Shown here piece after piece: positions 31,073 to 39,536 of a DNA stretch of 64,000 nucleotides. Made by a program: the position numbers and the translations under genes. Position 1 is the first letter of the stretch. Each line of letters begins with the position of its first letter. Under the pieces are notes generated by a model, which did not search any database, was not told the DNA's origin, and saw only the letters and a list, made by a program, of their open reading frames with translations. This DNA is from an uncultured Acidobacteriota bacterium. GTDB taxonomy: Bacteria > Acidobacteriota > CAIWXX01. The DNA lies in NCBI GenBank assembly GCA_903916735.1, contig CAIWXX010000043.1:22815-86814 (forward strand). Reading direction: 5' to 3'.

Positions 31073-32008
31073 ATGAAAAGAATCAACACCCTGGCCCTCG
31101 TCTTTATGATCTCAACAGCGTTGTGCTTTGGTCAAACATGGAGAGGCAAGGGACGTCTCGAAGGTACAATCAAGGATTCTGATGGGAAACCGATTGCGAA
31201 TGCCACGATCAAGCTCACCAACGTGAGATACGGCGGGAGCTTCGAAATCCATTCGGACAAAGATGGAAAATGGGTCGCCGGCGGCATCAGCGGCGGCAAC
31301 TGGAATATCGACATCGGCGCTCCTGGTTTCGCTCTCAAGCAACTCTCGGATTATGTCAGTGAAACTGCCAGGAATAAGACCATCGACATCATTTTGGATC
31401 GCGATCAGAATGGAACCGGGGCGGGCGGAGTCACAGCCGGTCAACTGGCCGAAGCGCAGAAAATTCTTGCGACCGGCAATGATCTGTTCAATCAAGGCAA
31501 GTTTCCTGAAGCACTCGCAGAGTACCAGGCCATTCTGGCCAAAAATCCCGATCTCACTGTCGTGAACATCAATATTGCCAACTGCTATTATGAGATGAAG
31601 CAATTGGACAAGGCGATCGAATCTCTCAATGCCGTACTCGCCAAAGAACCGACCTCAGTTGATGTTATTACGCGTCTTGGCAACATTTACGCCGAAATGG
31701 GGAATCTGGACAAGGCGATGGAGTATTTCAACAAAATCGACCAGACAACAATCAGAAATCCCACGACCTTTTATAACATCGGCGTTCTCCTCTACAACAA
31801 CCAGAAAGTGCCTCAGGCGATCGACTATTTTAATAAAACCATCGGAATCGATCCGAATTTCGCCGACGGCTATTTTCAGCTCGGCTTGTGCTATGTCAAC
31901 CAGAATGAGCTTCCGAAGGCGAAAGAAGCCTTCAATAAATTCCTTGCGATTGCCCCGCCCGATGATCCGAATGTCCCCAACGTTCAGGCCATTCTGAAAT
32001 CACTTTAG
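31073..32008 (+). CDS. Secreted protein with carboxypeptidase-regulatory domain and TPR repeats
   Basis: 311 residues. A signal peptide (1-20) precedes a beta-sandwich of the CarboxypepD_reg type (about 25-105: GTIKDSDGKPIANATIKLTN). At least four tetratricopeptide repeats follow (about 120-300, e.g. ALAEYQAILAKNPDLTVVNI and AIDYFNKTIGIDPNFADGYF). TPRs form protein-binding superhelices, so a periplasmic or surface scaffold is likely. The N-terminal domain type is shared with the preceding TonB receptor. It has its own promoter and ends before a perfect hairpin. Confidence 0.85.
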   Translation: MKRINTLALVFMISTALCFGQTWRGKGRLEGTIKDSDGKPIANATIKLTNVRYGGSFEIHSDKDGKWVAGGISGGNWNIDIGAPGFALKQLSDYVSETARNKTIDIILDRDQNGTGAGGVTAGQLAEAQKILATGNDLFNQGKFPEALAEYQAILAKNPDLTVVNINIANCYYEMKQLDKAIESLNAVLAKEPTSVDVITRLGNIYAEMGNLDKAMEYFNKIDQTTIRNPTTFYNIGVLLYNNQKVPQAIDYFNKTIGIDPNFADGYFQLGLCYVNQNELPKAKEAFNKFLAIAPPDDPNVPNVQAILKSL

Positions 32009-32023
32009 CTGCTATTTTCGCGT

Positions 32024-32056
32024 TGAGGATTCGCCGGAATACATGGCGAATCCTCA
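32024..32056. terminator. Perfect 12-bp hairpin between convergent genes
   Basis: TGAGGATTCGCC (32024-32035) pairs without mismatch with GGCGAATCCTCA (32045-32056) around a 9-base loop. It lies 16 bases after the TPR gene stop and 176 bases beyond the end of the converging GWxTD gene. There is no U-tract. Confidence 0.6.
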
Positions 32057-32231
32057 GTGGTTCCACACAACAAAACACTCGCTCTCCCTGGTGTCGTGGC
32101 CTCAGCGCTTCTCTATGTATTTCGAAGCCGCCATGCGGCCGCCGAGTTGCGCTTTTCAGCCAGAGATGAGAGCAGACCCGCCTGGTTGGTTATGGCTCTG
32201 CTGCGTTCGGTAATGGCCGGCAAGGCCCTCT

Positions 32232-34253
32232 TTACTTCACCTCAGCGAGCCGGCTCTTCAATGCCGGTTGATCCGGAAAAATCTTCAGGGAGTTTTGCCA
32301 GGTTTTGACGGCGTCCTGCTTTTGTCCGGCAGCTAAATAGCACTCACCGATGGCGTTCATGATTCGATAGTCGGTACCGTGGAGTGCCGTGTAGTGATTG
32401 TAACTTGCAACAGCATTGGCATACTGCCGTGCTGCCTGCTGAGCGCCGGCCAGAAAGAGGAAGGCTTCCTCATTTTTGAAATCAGGGCGGGCAACAACCG
32501 GTGTCAGAATATCGATCACCCGCTGGTACTCCTTCTTCGCGAGAAATGCTCGGGCAAGACCGATCTGGAATTCCGGCACATCCGGGTGATTCTTCGCACC
32601 GTCCTCATAGAGTGAGAAGGCAGTCGCATCATCACCCTTTCGGCTATATTCATCGGCGATAATCAAATCATAGACGAAGACCTTATCAGCCGGCAGGACC
32701 TTGGAATACACCCAGGGAGTCGGCACTTTGGATGTCGGGGAAATTGAGAAGGTCACTGATTGGCTGCCAATGACGCTTCCATTCGTTCCGATCAGGTTGA
32801 TCCGTTCGGTATAGTCGCCGGCCACGAGATCACTCGTTGGAAGCGGCAGTTTGTAATGTGAATCCACGGAAATCTCAGACAGAGACTTCTCAACTGTCGA
32901 CCCTGTCTCCTGTCCTTTGACCGTTTCAGCGCGAACACTCTTCACTCCATCTGGGGAGCCTGCAATCTGGAAAAGCAGCGTCAGAGGAGTCCCTCGGAGA
33001 TAGGCATGTTGAGGCCGAATATCCGGGAGATCGTGATCATACTGAAATGGACGCGGGCTTCCTTCCAGGACATCGATCCGGCTAGCGAGCATCGGCTCAA
33101 GCAATGTCACCCCACTCGTTTCTCCCGGTACATCAACAGTCGTTTCCAAATCGGAAAATTCCTTGCTGGTGACGTTCTTGACGAGCATGGTGTACTTCAG
33201 GTGACCCGGGACGACGGGGAACATATCCGTCAGGCACATCGAGTTGGCTTTCACCATGTTGAGCGTGGGCTCATCGAATTCCATCGGATGGTTCTTTGTG
33301 AATTCGTAAATAAGGCGGCCTTTCGCATCCTCGATCTTTCCGTAAATTTTGAAAGCGGCAAAATATTTCTTTTCGTATTGATCCACCGAGAGAGATTTCG
33401 GTTCGATCGCATAGTGGAGGAAATACCGTCCCGACGCGCCGCGGATGATGCGAACCGTGTATCGGCACTCGATGAAGGTGAGTGAATAATCGGATTCAAT
33501 CTGGGTTTTGTATTTCGCCACCTTTTCGGCATAGCGCGAATCGATCATCTTACGGGGGTATGCTTCAATGTTGCTGAGGAGCAATTCAGAACCAATGTTT
33601 GCGCCCTGGCGGTATTCGCGCTCGCCCAGGAGAAGGCTCAATGAATACTCAGCCAGCGTGGCGTCTGACTCCTTCAGATCTTCATAGACCTGATCGTAGT
33701 TCGTCGAATCTCCCTTGTAAGCACGGAAAAGACTGGCGGGCCCATCCGATCCTGGATGATAGAGCCGGTATCCGCCCATTCCGTGTGGTTGGAAAAACAT
33801 GACATTGAAACCGGAGGGAAATCCATATTCAGTCTTGCCGAGATAAAACCAAGTTTCCACCGGAACTGTTTCCAATGTTTCAGCGAAATGTTCAACCGTC
33901 TTCGGCGCCCCGAGGATGATATAGATTCGCCCTCGATCGGTCCGCCATCCTTTCATCGGCTGGTCGATGAAGTATGTATTGGCATAGGCGATCCGGCGGT
34001 AGTGATCATCGCGAAATTCATTGGTCGGTGTCCCTGGAGTGGGATCACGTTGCGCCCAAAACGCATCAATAAAGAAGTCATGGTCTTTATCGGTGGTGAG
34101 TGTCAAAAAGACCTGCTTCTCGATCGGGGTGATGATGTATGGGACTTCCTCGGTGAGCCACACACGATATTTCTCTGGAAGGTCTTTGACATCGATTCCA
34201 AAAGCCGAAACCGCTTGAAAAAGGGCAAAGAAGACAATCAATCTGGTTTTCAT
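32232..34253 (-). CDS. GWxTD-domain protein with C-terminal TPR region
   Basis: 673 residues. A signal peptide (1-18) is followed by the GWxTD domain (about 22-220), named for GWRTD at residues 102-106 and continuing RGRIYIILGAPKTVEHF. A beta-rich middle (about 230-510) comes next, then about four TPR-like helices (from about 520, e.g. AFLAKKEYQRVIDILTPVVA). GWxTD proteins are common in Acidobacteria, Fibrobacterota and related phyla but have no proven function. It lies 39 bases downstream of the sulfatase-like gene on the same strand, so the two form an operon. Confidence 0.85.
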   Translation of the reverse strand: MKTRLIVFFALFQAVSAFGIDVKDLPEKYRVWLTEEVPYIITPIEKQVFLTLTTDKDHDFFIDAFWAQRDPTPGTPTNEFRDDHYRRIAYANTYFIDQPMKGWRTDRGRIYIILGAPKTVEHFAETLETVPVETWFYLGKTEYGFPSGFNVMFFQPHGMGGYRLYHPGSDGPASLFRAYKGDSTNYDQVYEDLKESDATLAEYSLSLLLGEREYRQGANIGSELLLSNIEAYPRKMIDSRYAEKVAKYKTQIESDYSLTFIECRYTVRIIRGASGRYFLHYAIEPKSLSVDQYEKKYFAAFKIYGKIEDAKGRLIYEFTKNHPMEFDEPTLNMVKANSMCLTDMFPVVPGHLKYTMLVKNVTSKEFSDLETTVDVPGETSGVTLLEPMLASRIDVLEGSPRPFQYDHDLPDIRPQHAYLRGTPLTLLFQIAGSPDGVKSVRAETVKGQETGSTVEKSLSEISVDSHYKLPLPTSDLVAGDYTERINLIGTNGSVIGSQSVTFSISPTSKVPTPWVYSKVLPADKVFVYDLIIADEYSRKGDDATAFSLYEDGAKNHPDVPEFQIGLARAFLAKKEYQRVIDILTPVVARPDFKNEEAFLFLAGAQQAARQYANAVASYNHYTALHGTDYRIMNAIGECYLAAGQKQDAVKTWQNSLKIFPDQPALKSRLAEVK

Positions 34254-34292
34254 AATTGTATTTCCGATCCTTACGGCCTGACCAGTGACTCA

Positions 34293-36482
34293 CTAACCGC
34301 CGGAACGGCGGCCGGCCATCCGGCGACCCTCAGCTGCGATTTGATCGGCCTTTTCTTTCTCACCGATTGATCGCAGGAAATTGGACATGACAGCATACGC
34401 TTCCGGGTTCATTGGTTTGAGTTCATTGAAAAGCCCCACAGCATCTTTGCGCCGGCCCTCCTGCAGGAGTAGCTGAGCCAATCCGATGCGGGCTCCGGCA
34501 TTCCCCGCCATACCAGCCAGTTCATCTCGATATTCCTTCTCGGCTCCGGCAAGGTCGCCCTTCAGAGCCAATAGATAGGCGATGGAATAATGGAGATTCG
34601 GCAGGATAAGTTGTGACTCTCTCTTCTTCAGCTCATTCTCGGCGCGCCTGAAGAGCTCCAGCGCTTCAGCCGAATGGCCGGCCTGAAATTCGATAATTCC
34701 TTTCGCATAATACGGCAAGGGAAGGGTCGGATCGAGTTGTACGGCTTGATCAAAGGCTTTAGTTGCAGCAGCCGCGGTCTTCTTGGAGAAGAGTATCTGT
34801 CCTTTCAGCTCGTATGCCTTTGCAAGAGATCCGTTCACTCCCAGAGCCTGATTGATTGAATGCAGAGCCTCATCATGCATTCCCATCTTCCAGAAGATTC
34901 GCGCCACCAGCATCAACGACTGAGCGTTGGTTGACCTCAATTCCGCAACCCGATGCAACACAACAGTCGCCTCATCGACACGCTTCAGCCGGTAGAGGCA
35001 TCGCCCGAGCATCTCCAGAACATCCCCCATGTCGGGGCTTTCATCGATGATTTTCCGGAAGACGGCAGCAGCGCCGGCATCATCGCCCGTCCGGTGCAGA
35101 TGAAGACCTTTCCTGAATTCATCGATGAGATAGATCTTGTCCTTTGGATCGGGGAGCGCGGCATTTGGAGTCCCGATGGCAGTTGACGCAACGCCGATGT
35201 AGCCGAGTGCTTGCAGCTTTTCCAGCTCCTCCTGAGTCATCTCGGCTGGAGCCTCAATCGAACTGCTAGATATGATCCTGTCGATCTGAGATCGGTACTG
35301 CCCGGCCTTCGACGAAAGGGTCGCAGCCACATTCTGATGCTCGCTTCCATCTGTCTTCAAATCATAGAGTTCTTCCTTGGGAGCCTTGATGTACTTGTAG
35401 GTGGCATCGGTCAGCGAGTACAGCTCGCTCCATCCGAAATGATATCGCGGGTAGAGGGATTCGGAATAGATCGCTCTCTTCACATCTCCACCCTGCAGGA
35501 TGCCGATCAAGGATTTCCCCTGATAGGGCAGAGTGGATTTGATCCCGTAGAAGTCGAGTATCGTCGGAAGGAGATCGATATGCTGGACGGGCGTCTGAAC
35601 GCGGCGACCTGCGAATGCATTTTTCGGGAACTTGATCGCCAGAGGAACATGGATGGTATCGTTATAAATGAAGACGCCATGTTCTGATTCACCGTGATCG
35701 CCCAGCCCCTCGCCGTGATCGCCGGTGAAGATAATGAGTGAGCGATCGTAGAGATCCTTGTCTCGCAGAGTTTGAAGAAAAGAGCCGACGAGCCCGTCGG
35801 TGTAGGCGATTTCGCCATCGTACAGCCTGCCGGCATAACGCGATGCGAAAGGCTCGGGGGGTGTATAAGGCGCGTGCGGTTCGTAGAGGTGAAGGAAGAG
35901 AAAGAAGCGGCGGGAATCATCCCGGCCATCCAGCCACGAACGGGCCGCGGCAATCGTGTCTTGGCCCTTTCGTTGGAGCTCCGCGATCGTCACTTCCGCT
36001 TTCTCACGCTTCATGTGCCCATCATATGTATCGAAGCCCCGACTGATCCGCGTCTCTTCCCGCAGCACATAGGATGAAATGAAACCGCCGGTGTCAAATC
36101 CTTCTTTTTTCAAGATGGAAGCGGCCGTCACCTGGTCGGGCTTGACGAAGAACCCGAGATTGTCCCTTACGCCATGTTCGAAAGGAAGCAACCCGGTCAA
36201 GATCGATGTGTGCGAGGGAAGCGTTTGCGGGCAATGTGAATAGCAGTGTTCGAAGAAAACCGCATCTTTGAAAAAGCGATCAATCTCCGGCGTCTCCACA
36301 TTCTGATCTCCATAGGCGGGGAGGTGATCCGCACGCAGCGTATCGATGGAGATGAGAATCACCGGAGCGGTCGTCCGCCATTGTACCGGATCCGGTGTTC
36401 TCTTGCATGACATTGACGCCGCAAGCAAGGCTGTGACGACGCAGCAGAGGAAAAAAATCGGCGAGCTTTTTCCGGTCGACAT
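34293..36482 (-). CDS. Sulfatase-superfamily lipoprotein fused to TPR repeats (first copy)
   Basis: 729 residues from ATG 36482; an in-frame GTG at 36500 is the alternative. The N-terminus looks like a lipoprotein signal (LLAASMSCKR, C26). The alkaline-phosphatase-like sulfatase fold occupies about residues 40-430 (VILISIDTLRADHL with D47; ITFTGDHGEGLGDHGESEHG with the second metal site). The catalytic segment reads PQTLPSHTS, so Thr87 stands where true sulfatases have Cys/Ser for formylglycine, and His91 stands where they have Arg. That favours a phosphatase- or phosphotransferase-like mechanism over sulfate ester hydrolysis. The last ~260 residues are TPRs. The substrate is unknown. Confidence 0.85.
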   Translation of the reverse strand: MSTGKSSPIFFLCCVVTALLAASMSCKRTPDPVQWRTTAPVILISIDTLRADHLPAYGDQNVETPEIDRFFKDAVFFEHCYSHCPQTLPSHTSILTGLLPFEHGVRDNLGFFVKPDQVTAASILKKEGFDTGGFISSYVLREETRISRGFDTYDGHMKREKAEVTIAELQRKGQDTIAAARSWLDGRDDSRRFFLFLHLYEPHAPYTPPEPFASRYAGRLYDGEIAYTDGLVGSFLQTLRDKDLYDRSLIIFTGDHGEGLGDHGESEHGVFIYNDTIHVPLAIKFPKNAFAGRRVQTPVQHIDLLPTILDFYGIKSTLPYQGKSLIGILQGGDVKRAIYSESLYPRYHFGWSELYSLTDATYKYIKAPKEELYDLKTDGSEHQNVAATLSSKAGQYRSQIDRIISSSSIEAPAEMTQEELEKLQALGYIGVASTAIGTPNAALPDPKDKIYLIDEFRKGLHLHRTGDDAGAAAVFRKIIDESPDMGDVLEMLGRCLYRLKRVDEATVVLHRVAELRSTNAQSLMLVARIFWKMGMHDEALHSINQALGVNGSLAKAYELKGQILFSKKTAAAATKAFDQAVQLDPTLPLPYYAKGIIEFQAGHSAEALELFRRAENELKKRESQLILPNLHYSIAYLLALKGDLAGAEKEYRDELAGMAGNAGARIGLAQLLLQEGRRKDAVGLFNELKPMNPEAYAVMSNFLRSIGEKEKADQIAAEGRRMAGRRSGG

Positions 36483-36500
36483 CTTCAAATCACTTTCCAC

Positions 36501-36933
36501 GATGGAATTGTTCGCATTGATCTTTTTGATCTCTCAGGTTCGGATCCGGTCATCAGGCTTCCAGCAGCGTTGCCTTTGGGCACGATTTTTGAAAGCCGGT
36601 TCATGAGAACTGCCTCGGATACTCTTCCCAGGAAATGATGGGAAGTCTAGGCACCAAGGCTGATGATCAACGGAACCAATAATGGCCCTCGCGCCAATTT
36701 CAACAAAATCATTACCTCGCCACACTCATAAGACAACTCCCCACCTTCTTTAGAATTCATCGCTCCTTCTTCCCTTATCTTGCCCTGATCGATGACCACA
36801 TGACCGACAGAGCACGCAAGGCCCTTTCGTCCTTATCTCCAGAGGCCGCGTCAATCTTCTCTCCCATGCAGTCAGATTGTAGACCGAAATCGGTAAATTG
36901 CAAACCCCCGAGTACCCGGACTATCATGAGTGA
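36501..36933. other. Divergent intergenic region between the two sulfatase-like genes
   Basis: About 430 bases that must hold the promoters of both divergent genes. No strong -35/-10 pair stands out. A hairpin CTTCCCA-N8-TGGGAAG (36624-36645), with outer GCCT/AGGC pairing, could be an operator or RNA structure. Confidence 0.4.
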
Positions 36934-36945
36934 ATGAGGCACGTC

Positions 36946-39048
36946 ATGAATTCCTCCAACGCGGCATGGCTTCTCATTGCCGCTTTCTTTCTTTTTTTCA
37001 ACGGATGCAAACGGACAACCGGTCACTCCGGGATTTTTGCAAATTCATCAGTGCTTCTGGTGACCATCGATACCGTTCGAGCCGATCATCTTGGGTGCTA
37101 TGGTTACAAAACAGCATCAACACCCACAATCGATGGGTTGGCTGCTTCCGGCGGCCGCTTTGCCCGCGCCTACGCGCACAATGTCGTGACTCTTCCCTCG
37201 CATGCCAATATTTTATCCGGGCTTTATCCTATCCAGCACGGCATTCGTGATAACACGGGATTTCGGTTTCCGAAAAATGCGGATACCGTCGCGACACTTC
37301 TGAAAGCCCGCGGATTCGCATGCGGGGCATTTATTGGAGCTTTCCCCGTGGATTCCCGATTCGGGCTCGATCGTGGATTCGATGTTTATGACGAATCCTA
37401 TGGAGACACAACGCGCGCGCAGGATTTCCGTTTTGTGGAACGCCGGGCGGAAGAGGTCATCACGCCTTTCTTGAATTGGCTGGATCAGCAGAAGAAAGGG
37501 ACTCGGTGGTTCGCGTGGGTCCATCTCTACGACGCCCATTCTCCATATGATCCCCCTGAACCTTATCGGACACAATTCGCCGGAAGGCTCTATGAGGGCG
37601 AGATCGCCTATGTCGATGCCCAGATCGGACGCGCGCTCGATCATTTGCGCGAAACGGGATGGCTTGGATCGACATATGTGATCATCACCGCGGATCATGG
37701 TGAAGGCCTCGGTGATCACAACGAACCTACACACGGCATTTTCGCATACGAAGCGACCCTGCACATCCCGCTGGTCATCGCCGGCCCTGGGATCGCTCCC
37801 GGAGTTGTACGCTCGACGGTCCGCCACATCGATATCCTCCCGACGATCCTCGATCTCACAGGCAGCGTAATTCCAGGCATCCTCAATGGAAAGAGCCTGC
37901 AGCCGCTTCTTTTCGGCCACAGCGACCCGGCAGGTGGTCGGGACCTCTACTTCGAAGCAATCAGTGCAAGCCTCAATCGTGACTGGGCACCTCTCACAGG
38001 AGTCATCGCCGGCGCCTACAAATACATCGATCTCCCATTGCCGGAGCTCTATAACATCGAGAAGGACCCCGCAGAAGCCGTCAATTTAATAAACCAGGAT
38101 CCGGAGAATGTCGCGCAATGTCGGAAGCAGCTTTCTTCAATGCTCGCGACCGGCCGCAAAATCCAGCGCATCGCCGAAGATCCATCGACAATTGAGCGGT
38201 TGAAAAGCCTCGGATATGTAAGCGGCAAAACTCAACCCAATGGCCTCCAGAGAGTGTATTCATCAGCAGACGATCCAAAAAACCTCATTAATTTCGATAG
38301 CCAGTTGGATGATGGTATCGCCGCCGCATCGAGTGGAGACATGGAACGCGCACGAGTGATTTTTTCAAAAATCCTCGAAAAGCGTCCCACTATGAATATC
38401 GCAAGCGGCCACCTGGCATTTGTGTACCGCCAGATGGGAAAACCGGAGAAGGGCATCGAGGCCATCGAGAGATGTATCAAAGCCGGCGGCGAATCGGCGG
38501 ATCTCTTGACTCGACTCGGCCTGTGCCTCGACGACGCCGGCCAGAGCGCGCGAGCGATCGAAATTCTGCAGAAGGCCGCGAAGCAAACAGAAGACAACGC
38601 CGACGCTCTCACATATCTCGGTATGGCTTACGATCATCTCGGTCAAGCAGATCGTGCCATCGCCACTTTCGAACAGATCCTGGCATCTGATCCCAGAGAC
38701 GCAGCGGCTTACGCGAACTTGGGAGCCGTGTACCTTGGCAGGAAAGAATACAATCGAGCCATCCAGGTCCTCGATAAGGCTCTCCAGATCGATCCCAAAT
38801 TCGCTTCAGCACATAATTCGATGGGGGTGGCCATGGCGAGCACAGGTAACATGGATGCCGCCATTTCAAGCTGGCGGCTGGCCGTCCAGTACGATCCCAC
38901 TCAATACGACACGATATACAACCTAGCAATTCTTTTTCTTCGTCAGGGACGGGATCAAGACGCGCGGCCTTACATGGAGCTCTTCGTTCGAACGGCCCCG
39001 CCTGCCCGCTATGGGGCAGACATAGAAGAATTCAGGCGGATGCTGTAA
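36946..39048 (+). CDS. Sulfatase-superfamily lipoprotein fused to TPR repeats (second copy)
   Basis: 700 residues from ATG 36946, which has GAGG six bases upstream; ATG 36934 is also in frame. It is a lipoprotein-type N-terminus (FFLFFNGCKR, C21). The sulfatase-like domain has LLVTIDTVRADHLGCYGY (D42) and ITADHGEGLGDHNEPTHG. As in the divergent paralogue, the catalytic segment is VVTLPSHAN (Thr82, His86), with no formylglycine Cys or Ser and no following Arg. Residues from about 440 onward are at least six TPRs (e.g. AIATFEQILASDPRDAAAYA). Duplication followed by divergent arrangement is the simplest history. The stop is one base before the transposon relic. Confidence 0.85.
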   Translation: MNSSNAAWLLIAAFFLFFNGCKRTTGHSGIFANSSVLLVTIDTVRADHLGCYGYKTASTPTIDGLAASGGRFARAYAHNVVTLPSHANILSGLYPIQHGIRDNTGFRFPKNADTVATLLKARGFACGAFIGAFPVDSRFGLDRGFDVYDESYGDTTRAQDFRFVERRAEEVITPFLNWLDQQKKGTRWFAWVHLYDAHSPYDPPEPYRTQFAGRLYEGEIAYVDAQIGRALDHLRETGWLGSTYVIITADHGEGLGDHNEPTHGIFAYEATLHIPLVIAGPGIAPGVVRSTVRHIDILPTILDLTGSVIPGILNGKSLQPLLFGHSDPAGGRDLYFEAISASLNRDWAPLTGVIAGAYKYIDLPLPELYNIEKDPAEAVNLINQDPENVAQCRKQLSSMLATGRKIQRIAEDPSTIERLKSLGYVSGKTQPNGLQRVYSSADDPKNLINFDSQLDDGIAAASSGDMERARVIFSKILEKRPTMNIASGHLAFVYRQMGKPEKGIEAIERCIKAGGESADLLTRLGLCLDDAGQSARAIEILQKAAKQTEDNADALTYLGMAYDHLGQADRAIATFEQILASDPRDAAAYANLGAVYLGRKEYNRAIQVLDKALQIDPKFASAHNSMGVAMASTGNMDAAISSWRLAVQYDPTQYDTIYNLAILFLRQGRDQDARPYMELFVRTAPPARYGADIEEFRRML

Positions 39049-39049
39049 T

Positions 39050-39515
39050 ATGGGGCCAGGTCTTCACTTTTCACTTTTGTTTGCCATTTGTCGAGCAATT
39101 CGAGGTTCGCGGCCAGCCGCCGGGTGTTCTCAGATTTCCGCTGGATGGTCTTCACTGCCATCGATACCGCCGAGGAACCTCCTCCCGTAGCGCTCGGCGA
39201 TCTCCCTCACTGTCAGCAGAGAGTACCGCCTCTGGGCGTATAGCAGGATCTGCGCTCGACGCCTGGAGTGTTCATCTCGAAAGACATCTTCCAGCACACA
39301 AAAGAACGAAAGAATCATTACGATTTCTTTCATGTCCCTGACAGCTGGGCCGTGCAAGATATTGCTGAACGATACGGGAAAGGCTCATCTGCTGTCTCGA
39401 TGGCGGTGAAGGCAACCAAGAGGGAATCTGAGAACGTTTCGAGTTTAGCTGTGAAACTTCAGCAGTTGGGTCAACGCCTGATTACGAAAAGTGAAAAATG
39501 AAGACCTGGCCCCAT
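39050..39515. mobile_element. Palindromic relic made of two inverted transposase 3' ends
   Basis: The ends are inverted repeats of about 30 bases, 28 identical (ATGGGGCCAGGTCTTC at the left, its complement at the right). Each half encodes, reading outward, the same C-terminal protein segment. The right half on + reads IAERYGKGSSAVSMAVKATK and continues to a stop at 39501. The left half on - reads VREIAERYG, then after a frameshift AVSMAVKTIQRKSENTRRLA. The segment resembles the helix-turn-helix tail of REP-associated (Y1/IS200-like) transposases. The catalytic domain is missing, so the element cannot move by itself. Confidence 0.75.
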
Positions 39516-39536
39516 CTCTTGCTCTTGAGGCGGCGT

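Noticed and set aside
36534..36725. Short frames in the divergent sulfatase intergenic region
   Set aside because: No protein-like composition or ribosome sites; the interval is better explained as promoter DNA.
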